This document shows positions 15,073-21,104 of a stretch of 21,104 nt of DNA, piece after piece (within the stretch, counting starts at the first letter, position 1; each line of letters starts with the position of its first letter). The notes beneath the pieces were generated by a model. That model was not told the origin of the DNA and did not search any database. It saw only the letters and a list, made by a program, of their open reading frames with translations. The position numbers and the translations under genes are program-made. Source of the stretch: Acholeplasmataceae bacterium. Lineage in GTDB: Bacteria > Bacillota_I > Bacilli_A > Acholeplasmatales > Acholeplasmataceae. The DNA is taken from assembly GCA_028690555.1 (NCBI GenBank), contig JAQVBA010000014.1, positions 1 through 21,104 of the forward strand, in the 5' to 3' direction.

Positions 15073-15426
15073 TTATATGGTTTTAACTAGCACTTTAACA
15101 TGATCGTGGGTGTTTACATCCACCTTCGATCCTCTAATCATCATGAGATCTAACATCTCTTTAAATGTTATTGGAAATTCATCTGATAACTTTTGATTAA
15201 CTCGCTTTCTTAAAATCAATTTAACTACCCATAATGGAATTGGTAAGAATAACAAGACTTTTAAGAATGCATTCACTCCTTTTTCATCTGGAATTGTAAC
15301 ACTAAGTTTAACAAAGTGTGCACGTCTAGGTTTTCGATTTTTTTGATTTTTGTAGAGTAATCTATATGCCTTTTTTGGATGAATTTTCTTTTGTTCAAGT
15401 TGATTAAACACTTCATATTGTGTCAT
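15073..15426 (-). CDS. small protein of unknown function, paralogue of the SHOCT-like protein
   Basis: The 117-aa product is not a recognised family by itself. The N-terminus (3-25: QYEVFNQLEQKKIHPKKAYR) looks like a SHOCT-like hairpin. A basic stretch follows (KNQKNRKPRRAH), then VKLSVTIPDEKG, an apolar segment (FLKVLLFLPIPLWVVKLIL, about 54-72) that could be a membrane or buried helix, and a C-terminal strand pair (GSKVDVNTHDHVKVLVK). Order and pattern match the protein at 14237-14626 (VKLSVTIP with LKILVDSE; KEMLDLMM with DALLDMIN; KVDVNTHDHVKVLV with SVDSADGDKIRIIV). It is strongly basic where the other is acidic. It is the first gene of the cluster, directly behind the consensus promoter; the SD is modest (AAAGG, about 11 nt away). 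Confidence 0.75.
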   Translation of the reverse strand: MTQYEVFNQLEQKKIHPKKAYRLLYKNQKNRKPRRAHFVKLSVTIPDEKGVNAFLKVLLFLPIPLWVVKLILRKRVNQKLSDEFPITFKEMLDLMMIRGSKVDVNTHDHVKVLVKTI

Positions 15427-15467
15427 TTAATCACGACCTTTTATTAATTTTCTTAACTTACACCTTG

Positions 15468-15496
15468 ATTATATTAAACCATTTTAATAATGTCAA
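15468..15496 (-). promoter_or_regulatory. consensus sigma-A promoter of the DUF2089 cluster
   Basis: Minus strand: TTGACA (15496-15491), 17-bp spacer, TATAAT (15473-15468), a perfect match in both boxes. A/T-rich runs lie just upstream and may act as an UP element. Such strength implies either high expression or tight repression. Confidence 0.9.
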
Positions 15497-15553
15497 TACT
15501 TTTTTTGCAAAAAATTAAAATTATTTATTTTGGAATTAATTTTTTTAATGCTC

Positions 15554-15582
15554 TTGTTAAATTTATTGAATTTCAGTATAAT
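15554..15582 (+). promoter_or_regulatory. sigma-A promoter of pepT
   Basis: TTGTTA (15554-15559), 17-bp spacer, TATAAT (15577-15582). SD AGAGGAG at 15598-15604 and ATG at 15615 follow. It is divergent from the DUF2089 cluster promoter about 60 bp away. Confidence 0.82.
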
Positions 15583-15614
15583 GGTATCGAGAAAATGAGA
15601 GGAGCAACACATTA

Positions 15615-16826
15615 ATGGATTATTTAATCGAGCGTTTCTTGCGTTATGTTAAAATTGATACTCAATCTGATCATGAAACGCACACTCATCCTTCAACGGA
15701 TAAACAAAAAGATTTAAGTCGTTTGCTATTAAAAGAATTACAAGACATGCATATTGAATCACATTTAGACGAATTTGGTTATGTTTATGGATTAATTCCT
15801 AAGAATAAAGAAGGCGCGCGCGCATTAGGATTTATCGCGCACGTAGATACATCACCTGATGCACCAGGTGCAAACGTTAAACCAAGAATTATTAAAAATT
15901 ATCAAGGTGAAACCATCCAACTTAATGAAACTATATCAATGCACCCAAAACAATTCCCTAGTCTTTCAAGAGTCATCGGTGATGATATTATTGTTACAGA
16001 TGGCCACACTCTTCTTGGTGCTGATGATAAGTGCGGGGTTGCTGAAATCATGGAACTCGCACGCTATTTCACAGAAAATCCAAAAGAACCTCACGGTGAC
16101 ATCTACATTTGTTTCACGCCAGATGAAGAAATTGGTGAAGGTGCCGATCACTTTAATTATGATTATTTTAAAGCAGATTTCGCCTATACCTCTGATGGTA
16201 GTGAAGTTGGTGGTATCGAATATGAGAATTTCAATGCTGCCACCGCTAAAGTTTCATTTATTGGAAAAAGTATTCATCCAGGATCTGCAAAACTGAAAAT
16301 GATTAATGCACTTCATTTGGCAATGGAATTCCATTCACTTCTTCCAGCATTCCAAAATCCATCTTTCACTGAAAACTATGAAGGATTCAATCACTTGACT
16401 GGACTTAAAGGTGAAGTTGAAAAGGCATTTAGCAATTATATCATTCGTAATCATGATATGGAAAAATTCAATTTGCAAAAGAAAGATTTTATACGTATTA
16501 TGCATTATATGAATGACAAATATGGTTATGAAGCTGTAACAGTTACCACTAAAGATAGTTACTATAATATGTATGAAAAATTAAAAGATAACATGTATAT
16601 TATTGAACTCGCTGAACAGGCAACTAAAAACGTGGGTGTTACACCGTTTGCATCACCTATTCGCGGGGGCACTGATGGGGCAAGACTAACTTATGAAGGA
16701 TTATTATGTCCAAACTTAGGAACAGGTGGTTATCAATTCCACGGTCGTCTTGAGTTTGCGTCAATCCAACAGATGCACAAAGCCGTTGAAATCTTAATTG
16801 AAATTGTTCGTCTAGGAGCAAACTAA
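15615..16826 (+). CDS. pepT: peptidase T (tripeptide aminopeptidase)
   Basis: Cytoplasmic M20B zinc aminopeptidase that cleaves the N-terminal residue of tripeptides. The 403 aa match the family length (about 405-410). Metal and catalytic residues are visible: His76 and Asp78 in AHVDTSPDAPG, bridging Asp137 in LLGADDKCG, Glu171 (base) and Glu172 in FTPDEEIGEGA, Asp194 in YTSDGSEVGG, and the late GGTDGARL and HGRLEF motifs. The dimerisation domain occupies about 205-310. The gene is monocistronic: own promoter, strong SD and a hairpin terminator. It is one of two plus-strand genes, and with the M32 carboxypeptidase it points to a peptide-using lifestyle. Confidence 0.96.
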   Translation: MDYLIERFLRYVKIDTQSDHETHTHPSTDKQKDLSRLLLKELQDMHIESHLDEFGYVYGLIPKNKEGARALGFIAHVDTSPDAPGANVKPRIIKNYQGETIQLNETISMHPKQFPSLSRVIGDDIIVTDGHTLLGADDKCGVAEIMELARYFTENPKEPHGDIYICFTPDEEIGEGADHFNYDYFKADFAYTSDGSEVGGIEYENFNAATAKVSFIGKSIHPGSAKLKMINALHLAMEFHSLLPAFQNPSFTENYEGFNHLTGLKGEVEKAFSNYIIRNHDMEKFNLQKKDFIRIMHYMNDKYGYEAVTVTTKDSYYNMYEKLKDNMYIIELAEQATKNVGVTPFASPIRGGTDGARLTYEGLLCPNLGTGGYQFHGRLEFASIQQMHKAVEILIEIVRLGAN

Positions 16827-16859
16827 AAAAATAAGGACCCAGCGGGTCCTTTTTGTTTG
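16827..16859. terminator. bidirectional terminator between pepT and the small membrane gene
   Basis: Perfect 8-bp stem AAGGACCC (16833-16840) / GGGTCCTT (16844-16851) with loop AGC. T5 follows on plus, and the A-rich left flank gives ATTTTTTT on minus, so it can serve both convergent units. Confidence 0.92.
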
Positions 16860-16860
16860 G

Positions 16861-17133
16861 TTAATAATAAAGACTAATCAGTGGAACAATTACAATACCC
16901 AAAATAAACATTAATTTCAAAGACAAGCTCAAATCTTTAAAACTTTTTTTATAGATGCGCTTTGTGAAAATGATTGATAATGAAATGTATGTAAGTAATA
17001 GAAATGAAACAATTGAATATAAAACTTTCATTCCTAATGGTCCTTCAAATTCAACTCGGTTATAACTTAAATAATTAATAACACCAAACCATAAAAAGCC
17101 AATCAACACATATATTTTTTTTAAGATTGCCAT
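16861..17133 (-). CDS. small integral membrane protein, unknown function
   Basis: The 90-aa product has about three hydrophobic segments: about 5-24 (KKIYVLIGFLWFGVINYLSY), about 36-57 (KVLYSIVSFLLLTYISLSII) and about 72-89 (LKLMFILGIVIVPLISLY), joined by short polar loops (RVEFEG; FTKRIYKKSFKDLS). No known family is recognised. The start lies 13 nt inside the end of the Sel1-repeat gene and its SD is weak (AAAAAAG), so translation is probably coupled to that gene. It ends directly at the shared terminator. Membrane-like composition and snug placement support a real gene, but the function is open. Confidence 0.72.
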   Translation of the reverse strand: MAILKKIYVLIGFLWFGVINYLSYNRVEFEGPLGMKVLYSIVSFLLLTYISLSIIFTKRIYKKSFKDLSLSLKLMFILGIVIVPLISLYY

Positions 17134-18383
17134 GTACTTTTTTGCAATTTCTCATAATTATTAATCGAATACATGAGTTTAACTGCAACCTCTAATCCTT
17201 GATCTGCTGCTTTTTGCCAAAGTTCTCTAGCTTTTTCTTCATCTTTTTCAACAACTGCACCTTCAAAATAGAGCATGCCTAAATTGTATTGAGCAATTGC
17301 TAAATTTGCTGAAGCTGCTTTTTCATACCAAAATAAAGCTTTCTTTTGGTTTTCTTCAACACCATCACCTTTTTGATACATCACAGCTAAATTATATTGT
17401 GCATGTGGATGATCAAGCGAAGCTGCTTGTTCTAAAAGTTTTGCAACGTTTTTCATATCGCGATTTTCTTGCTTGATTAAAATCATTGCTAAATGATATA
17501 AAGCATTTTTATCTTTTTTTAATGCTGCTTTTTCATACCAATAGATTGCTTGATCTAAATCTTTTTGAACGCCTTTACCTAATTGGTAATATAGTCCAAT
17601 ATAATACTCAGCTTCAGTATGATGTTGCTTAGCAGCAACCATGAACCATTCAAACGCCTTTAATGGATGTTTTTCCTCTTTTTCATGGTAATAATAAGCA
17701 AGTGTATAAGCTGCAAGTGCATAATTTTGTCTTGCGGCTTTTTCTAAATTGAATATAGCTTTAGGCCAAATTTTCTTTTCGAGAGCATTAACACCAAGTG
17801 CATAAAGTGCATACGGATGATCTTGCTTGGCAGCAAGTTCATAATAATGTTCAGCAGTAATTGCTTGTTTATCATCTTCTCCAATGGTTTCATAAATCAT
17901 CCCGAGCATATACTGAGAATCGCTATAGCCCATATTCGCTGACTTTAAAAACCATTCAATTGCTTTAAAAATATAACGCTGTACATGAAACCCATAATAA
18001 TAGTAGGTTCCCAAAATGTGGATACTTACTGGGTCTTGGTTGTTTGCTTCCATCAATAGAACTTCATAATTGTCTTTAAAATACGTTCTCGCGGTATCTT
18101 CGTCTCTTTCACGACCACTTCCACTATGAAACATTAAACCAATCGCATAGCCGCATTTAGCGCTTCCTAAAGATGCACCTTTTTGGTAGAATTCCATCGC
18201 TTTTTCTAAATCTAGAGAAATACCATCACCTAAACCAAAAAATCGGCCAAGAAAATAATATGCATCCGCATGTCCCTGCATGGCAGCTTGTTCAAAATGG
18301 TCAATGGCAATCATGATGTTTTTATTGGGTGTATTTAAAATATAATTGGATAATCCAGCTTGATAATGTTTTATTGCATTCAT
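17121..18383 (-). CDS. Sel1-like (TPR-type) repeat protein
   Basis: Alpha-solenoid built of about ten Sel1-like repeats across 420 aa. Each has a phrase of the type ADAYYLG, a Gly-rich turn (YQKGDGVEENQKK) and AxxWYEKAA. Repeat starts fall at HADAYYFLG, SAKCGYAIG, DPVSIHILG, DSQYMLG, PYALYALG, YALAAYTLA, EAEYYIG, NALYHLA, PHAQYNLA and IAQYNLG. Such proteins are scaffolds for protein-protein contacts. There is no signal peptide or membrane segment, so it is probably cytoplasmic. The ATG has SD TTGGAG 8 nt away and a plausible promoter. The partner is unknown; the coupled small membrane protein downstream is a candidate, which would tether the solenoid to the membrane (inference). Confidence 0.9.
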   Translation of the reverse strand: MNAIKHYQAGLSNYILNTPNKNIMIAIDHFEQAAMQGHADAYYFLGRFFGLGDGISLDLEKAMEFYQKGASLGSAKCGYAIGLMFHSGSGRERDEDTARTYFKDNYEVLLMEANNQDPVSIHILGTYYYYGFHVQRYIFKAIEWFLKSANMGYSDSQYMLGMIYETIGEDDKQAITAEHYYELAAKQDHPYALYALGVNALEKKIWPKAIFNLEKAARQNYALAAYTLAYYYHEKEEKHPLKAFEWFMVAAKQHHTEAEYYIGLYYQLGKGVQKDLDQAIYWYEKAALKKDKNALYHLAMILIKQENRDMKNVAKLLEQAASLDHPHAQYNLAVMYQKGDGVEENQKKALFWYEKAASANLAIAQYNLGMLYFEGAVVEKDEEKARELWQKAADQGLEVAVKLMYSINNYEKLQKSTWQS

Positions 18384-18406
18384 ATAATCAACTCCAAATT
18401 TATGAT

Positions 18407-18435
18407 AACATAATCGATTCTTTTTCTCATGTAAA
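18407..18435 (-). promoter_or_regulatory. likely promoter of the Sel1-repeat gene
   Basis: Minus strand: TTTACA (18435-18430), 17-bp spacer, TATGTT (18412-18407). It is moderate in strength and immediately follows the SGNH gene terminator. Confidence 0.5.
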
Positions 18436-18458
18436 ACGAAAGGCCAAAATTGGCCTTT
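18436..18458 (-). terminator. terminator after the SGNH hydrolase gene
   Basis: Perfect 9-bp stem AAAGGCCAA / TTGGCCTTT with a very small loop (2 nt, or 4 nt if the last A-T pair opens). On the minus strand CGTTTTAC follows. The stem is strong but the U-tract is short. Confidence 0.75.
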
Positions 18459-18464
18459 ATATTT

Positions 18465-19082
18465 TTATTCCTTCATCCATGGTTTAATTAAATTCATCAA
18501 AATGTCATAACCCGATTGATTTAAATGAACACCATCTGTTGTATAGTTTTCATTTAATTGGTCGTTTTTATCTTTAAGTTGTGGGTTTACATCGATGAAA
18601 TGTTTAATACCTTTAAGTTTTTTAATTTGTTCATTTAATCGATCAATTTTTATGTTGGTTCGATTTTTAATGAATGTTTGATTTGTTTTAGGATGGTTTT
18701 CTAAAACTGGTGTGATACTTAAAACAATGACATGCATTTCTTTTGTATTAAGTTCAGCAATGATGGCTTGAATATTTGAAATGATTTGATGATCATCATG
18801 ATTCGTTAAGACAAGATCATTTGATCCAATGTGTAGAAAAACATTTTTAGGTTTCACTTGAAATACAAACTTAAGCCTATCTAAAACACCACGCGTTGTA
18901 TCACCGGGAATACCTTGGTTGCAGATATTTTCATATCCCATCTTTTTTAATGGCATATACGCCATCATGGAATCCCCCAATAATAGATGATCATATGACG
19001 CATTCAGTTGTTCAAAGCGTTTAATATGACGCTTATAATCGGCATCGATGATGGCTTTAATCAGTACTAAGTCTTTATCCAT
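18465..19082 (-). CDS. SGNH/GDSL-family hydrolase
   Basis: Predicted serine esterase/lipase/acetylhydrolase of the SGNH fold, substrate unknown. From the ATG at 19082 it has 205 aa with all four conserved blocks: Ser38 in LLLGDSMM (block I), Gly57 in NQGIPGDTT (II), Asn88 in HIGSNDL (III) and the Asp183/His186 pair in TTDGVHLNQSGY (V). There is no signal peptide, so it is probably cytoplasmic, like the short acylhydrolases related to PAF acetylhydrolase subunits. The start is one base after the uvrB TGA stop and has SD GAGGA within uvrB; the longer frame begins at a TTG in uvrB without support. Coupling to a DNA-repair gene is not a known functional link and may just reflect compact packing. 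Confidence 0.92.
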   Translation of the reverse strand: MDKDLVLIKAIIDADYKRHIKRFEQLNASYDHLLLGDSMMAYMPLKKMGYENICNQGIPGDTTRGVLDRLKFVFQVKPKNVFLHIGSNDLVLTNHDDHQIISNIQAIIAELNTKEMHVIVLSITPVLENHPKTNQTFIKNRTNIKIDRLNEQIKKLKGIKHFIDVNPQLKDKNDQLNENYTTDGVHLNQSGYDILMNLIKPWMKE

Positions 19083-19083
19083 G

Positions 19084-21039
19084 TCATTCCTCAGATTTGA
19101 TTTCAAAAATTAAATCTCTAAGTTCAGCAGCTTTTTCAAAGTCAAGATTTTTAGCAGCCATCCGCATCTCACTTTCGAGTTCATCAATCATCTTCTTACG
19201 ATCTTTTTTAGACATCTTTTGATATTCTTTTTCTTCAACAACCATATCTTCTTTAATGCTAATATTTGCTCGAATATCTTTTTGTACTGTAATCGGTGTT
19301 ACCCCATAAGTTTGATTAAACGTTTCTTGAATATTACGACGTCGATTCGTTTCATTGATCGCGTAAGTCATTGCTTGACTCATTTGATCTGCATACATGA
19401 TGACCATGCCATTTTGATTTCTTGCTGCACGTCCAATCGTTTGAATTAGACTGCGTTCACTGCGTAAGAATCCTTGCTTATCCGCATCTAGAATTACAAC
19501 TAGAGAAACTTCTGGTAAGTCTAGTCCTTCTCTTAATAAGTTAATGCCAATCAATACATCATATTTTCCAAGTCTTAGATCTCTTAAAATTGAGATTCGA
19601 TCTAAGCTTTTAATTTCACTATGCAGATAAGCAACTTTTAATCCTAATTGTTTAAAATATGCGGTGAGATCTTCACTCATTCGAATCGTTAATGTCGTAA
19701 CTAAAACACGTTCGTTTTTATCAATTCGTTTTTTAATTTCATAATAGAGATCATCAATTTGACCTTCGGTTTTTCGAACATCAATGACTGGATCTAATAG
19801 ATATGTTGGACGAATGATTTGCTCAACGATGGGTATCCCTTTACTTAGTTCATACTCTCCTGGGGTTGCTGATAAATAGATCACTTGTTTCACTTTATTT
19901 TCAAATTCATCAAATTGAAGTGGTCTATTATCAAGTGCTGATGGCAAACGAAAACCGTACTCAACTAAAGTTGTTTTGCGCGATCTATCGCCAAAATACA
20001 TGCCTCTCACTTGAGGGATTGTCACGTGAGATTCATCAATAATCATTAAAAAATCATCACCAAAAAAGTCAATCAGTGTTGCAGGTGTTTCTCCAGCTTC
20101 TCTCAGTGATAAGTGTCTCGAATAGTTTTCTATACCGCTACAAATCCCAATTTCTTCAAGCATTTCCATATCATATCGTGTTCGTTGTTCAATACGTTGA
20201 GCCTCAAGCAACAAATTTTGACCCTTAAAATAAGCGAGTTGTTCTTGTAACTCATTATGGATACGTCTTAAACTTTCTTTTAATTTATCTTTATCCGTCA
20301 TGAAATGTGAAGCTGGAAAAATAGATACATAACTCAGTTGTTCTACAGCTTGACCAGTAGTAACATCAAAACGTTTGATTTCTTCGACTTCATCCCCGAA
20401 AAATGAAACGCGTATGCCTAATGCTCTTTCATATGCTGGGATGACTTCAACCGAATCACCTCTGACTCTAAATGTTCCACGATGAAAATCTATGTCATTT
20501 CTTGTATAAGTCAATTCCACAAGTTTATTAATGAACTTATCTCTTCCATACATGTCATTTGTTCTTAGTGATATCATTGAGTTTTGATAATCCACTGGAT
20601 CACCAATCCCATAAATACACGAAACAGATGCTACGACGATGACATCATCTCTTTCGAGTAGACTGGATGTTGCACTATGGCGCATTTCATCAATTTCATC
20701 ATTGATTGATGAATCTTTTTCAATGTATGTATCTGTAGATACGACATAAGCTTCCGGTTGATAATAATCATAATATGAAATGAAATATTCCACGCGATTA
20801 TTTGGAAAAAAAGCCTTAAGCTCTCCATAGAGCTGTCCAGCTAATGTTTTATTAGGCGCAAGAATCAACGTTTTCTTTTGAATTTTTTGGATGATATTGG
20901 CCATGGTAAATGTCTTACCTGTACCGGTTGCTCCAAGTAATATTTGTTCTTTGATTCCTTCATCTAAATTGTTTTTTAGGGTTTCAATTGCTTTGATTTG
21001 ATCCCCTTTTGGGGTGTATGGTGCTTTTAAATCAAACAT
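19084..21039 (-). CDS. uvrB: excinuclease ABC subunit B
   Basis: Damage-verifying helicase-like subunit of the UvrABC nucleotide excision repair complex. The 651 aa (E. coli 673) are complete: Walker A GATGTGKT (36-43), the DNA-clamping beta-hairpin region YYDYYQPEAYVVSTDTYIEK (89-108), the DESHV helicase motif, later helicase motifs (YLHSEIKS, GINLLREGLDLPEVSLV, QTIGRAARN), and a C-terminal UVR motif (about 616-650: LESEMRMAAKNLDFEKAAEL) that contacts UvrC. SD AAGGAG directly precedes the ATG and overlaps the stop of the upstream partial gene, 8 nt away, so it is an internal operon gene. No LexA-type operator can be judged because the promoter lies outside the window. uvrA is not within this window. 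Confidence 0.98.
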   Translation of the reverse strand: MFDLKAPYTPKGDQIKAIETLKNNLDEGIKEQILLGATGTGKTFTMANIIQKIQKKTLILAPNKTLAGQLYGELKAFFPNNRVEYFISYYDYYQPEAYVVSTDTYIEKDSSINDEIDEMRHSATSSLLERDDVIVVASVSCIYGIGDPVDYQNSMISLRTNDMYGRDKFINKLVELTYTRNDIDFHRGTFRVRGDSVEVIPAYERALGIRVSFFGDEVEEIKRFDVTTGQAVEQLSYVSIFPASHFMTDKDKLKESLRRIHNELQEQLAYFKGQNLLLEAQRIEQRTRYDMEMLEEIGICSGIENYSRHLSLREAGETPATLIDFFGDDFLMIIDESHVTIPQVRGMYFGDRSRKTTLVEYGFRLPSALDNRPLQFDEFENKVKQVIYLSATPGEYELSKGIPIVEQIIRPTYLLDPVIDVRKTEGQIDDLYYEIKKRIDKNERVLVTTLTIRMSEDLTAYFKQLGLKVAYLHSEIKSLDRISILRDLRLGKYDVLIGINLLREGLDLPEVSLVVILDADKQGFLRSERSLIQTIGRAARNQNGMVIMYADQMSQAMTYAINETNRRRNIQETFNQTYGVTPITVQKDIRANISIKEDMVVEEKEYQKMSKKDRKKMIDELESEMRMAAKNLDFEKAAELRDLIFEIKSEE

Positions 21040-21047
21040 AAGACTCC

Positions 21048-21104
21048 TTATATATCGCGATCGACTTCTTTTGGTTTTGGTACAATCACTGATTGTGGAA
21101 CATA
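21048..21104 (-). CDS. 3' end of an unidentified gene upstream of uvrB (partial)
   Basis: The minus strand is open from the window edge to a TAA at 21050-21048, giving 18 residues (YVPQSVIVPKPKEVDRDI). The Pro/Lys-rich tail is not diagnostic. The stop overlaps the uvrB SD (TAAGGAG), the arrangement seen between other operon neighbours here, which supports a real upstream coding region. Family unknown; it does not look like a UvrA C-terminus. Confidence 0.6.
   Translation of the reverse strand, partial: YVPQSVIVPKPKEVDRDI

Noticed and set aside
15507..15548. AT-rich interrupted inverted repeat between the divergent pepT and DUF2089 promoters
   Set aside because: Arms AAATTAA/TTAATTT are expected by chance in such A/T-rich DNA; kept only as a possible UP element.
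15783..15845. GC-rich patch with GCGCGCGC and a second GCGC in pepT
   Set aside because: Encodes the conserved Gly-Ala-Arg-Ala and Ile-Ala-His of pepT in frame; it is a local codon effect, not an island boundary.
17121..18383. Sel1 internal DNA repeats as a tandem-repeat array
   Set aside because: The periodicity is in protein sequence (about 36 residues, diverged), not exact DNA repetition; no recent duplication is visible.

Overview
The window is an AT-rich, tightly packed bacterial chromosome segment of housekeeping and transport genes. Almost all genes are on the minus strand; only a metallo-beta-lactamase-fold hydrolase and peptidase T are on plus. Gene content, low G+C and small spacing suggest a Mollicutes/Firmicutes lineage of the Acholeplasma type (inference, not proven). 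UGA is a genuine stop: cysK, cysE, rlmD, zupT-like and uvrB end in TGA next to a following start or terminator, and tryptophan is encoded by TGG. This argues against the Mycoplasma/Spiroplasma code 4. No rRNA, tRNA, insertion sequence, CRISPR array or phage gene was seen.

Layout from left to right. (1) cysK-cysE (minus, 4-nt overlap) makes cysteine from serine. It is divergent from a glyoxalase-II-like hydrolase (plus). (2) An M32 carboxypeptidase - L-serine dehydratase - RlmD unit (minus) follows; the last two genes overlap, and the Shine-Dalgarno (SD) of rlmD lies inside the dehydratase's acidic tail. (3) A metal-homeostasis operon (minus) has the order ZIP transporter - DtxR/MntR-type repressor - MgtE - MgtE. 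It starts from a near-consensus promoter with a perfect inverted repeat just downstream of the predicted transcription start, a strong candidate operator for the repressor. (4) A heterodimeric ABC exporter (minus, two half-transporters overlapping 20 nt) has one degenerate and one canonical ATP site. (5) Upstream of it is a three-gene regulatory-looking cluster (minus): a small protein, a DUF2089 zinc-ribbon/HTH protein, and a second small protein that appears to be a paralogue of the first. It has a consensus promoter and a terminator before the ABC genes. (6) pepT (plus) converges on a Sel1-repeat protein plus a small membrane protein (minus). (7) An SGNH hydrolase is coupled to uvrB (minus), followed at the right edge by the last 18 codons of an unidentified gene.

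Several starts were moved from the longest open frame to an ATG with a good SD: the hydrolase at 1677, rlmD 3576, second mgtE 7671, repressor 9669, second ABC gene 12391, SHOCT-like gene 14626, SGNH gene 19082. Most of the window is ordinary metabolism. The items most worth a second look are the metal operon and its operator, the DUF2089/paralogue trio beside the ABC exporter, the loss of iron-sulfur ligands in RlmD, and the C-terminal cysteine of the serine dehydratase.
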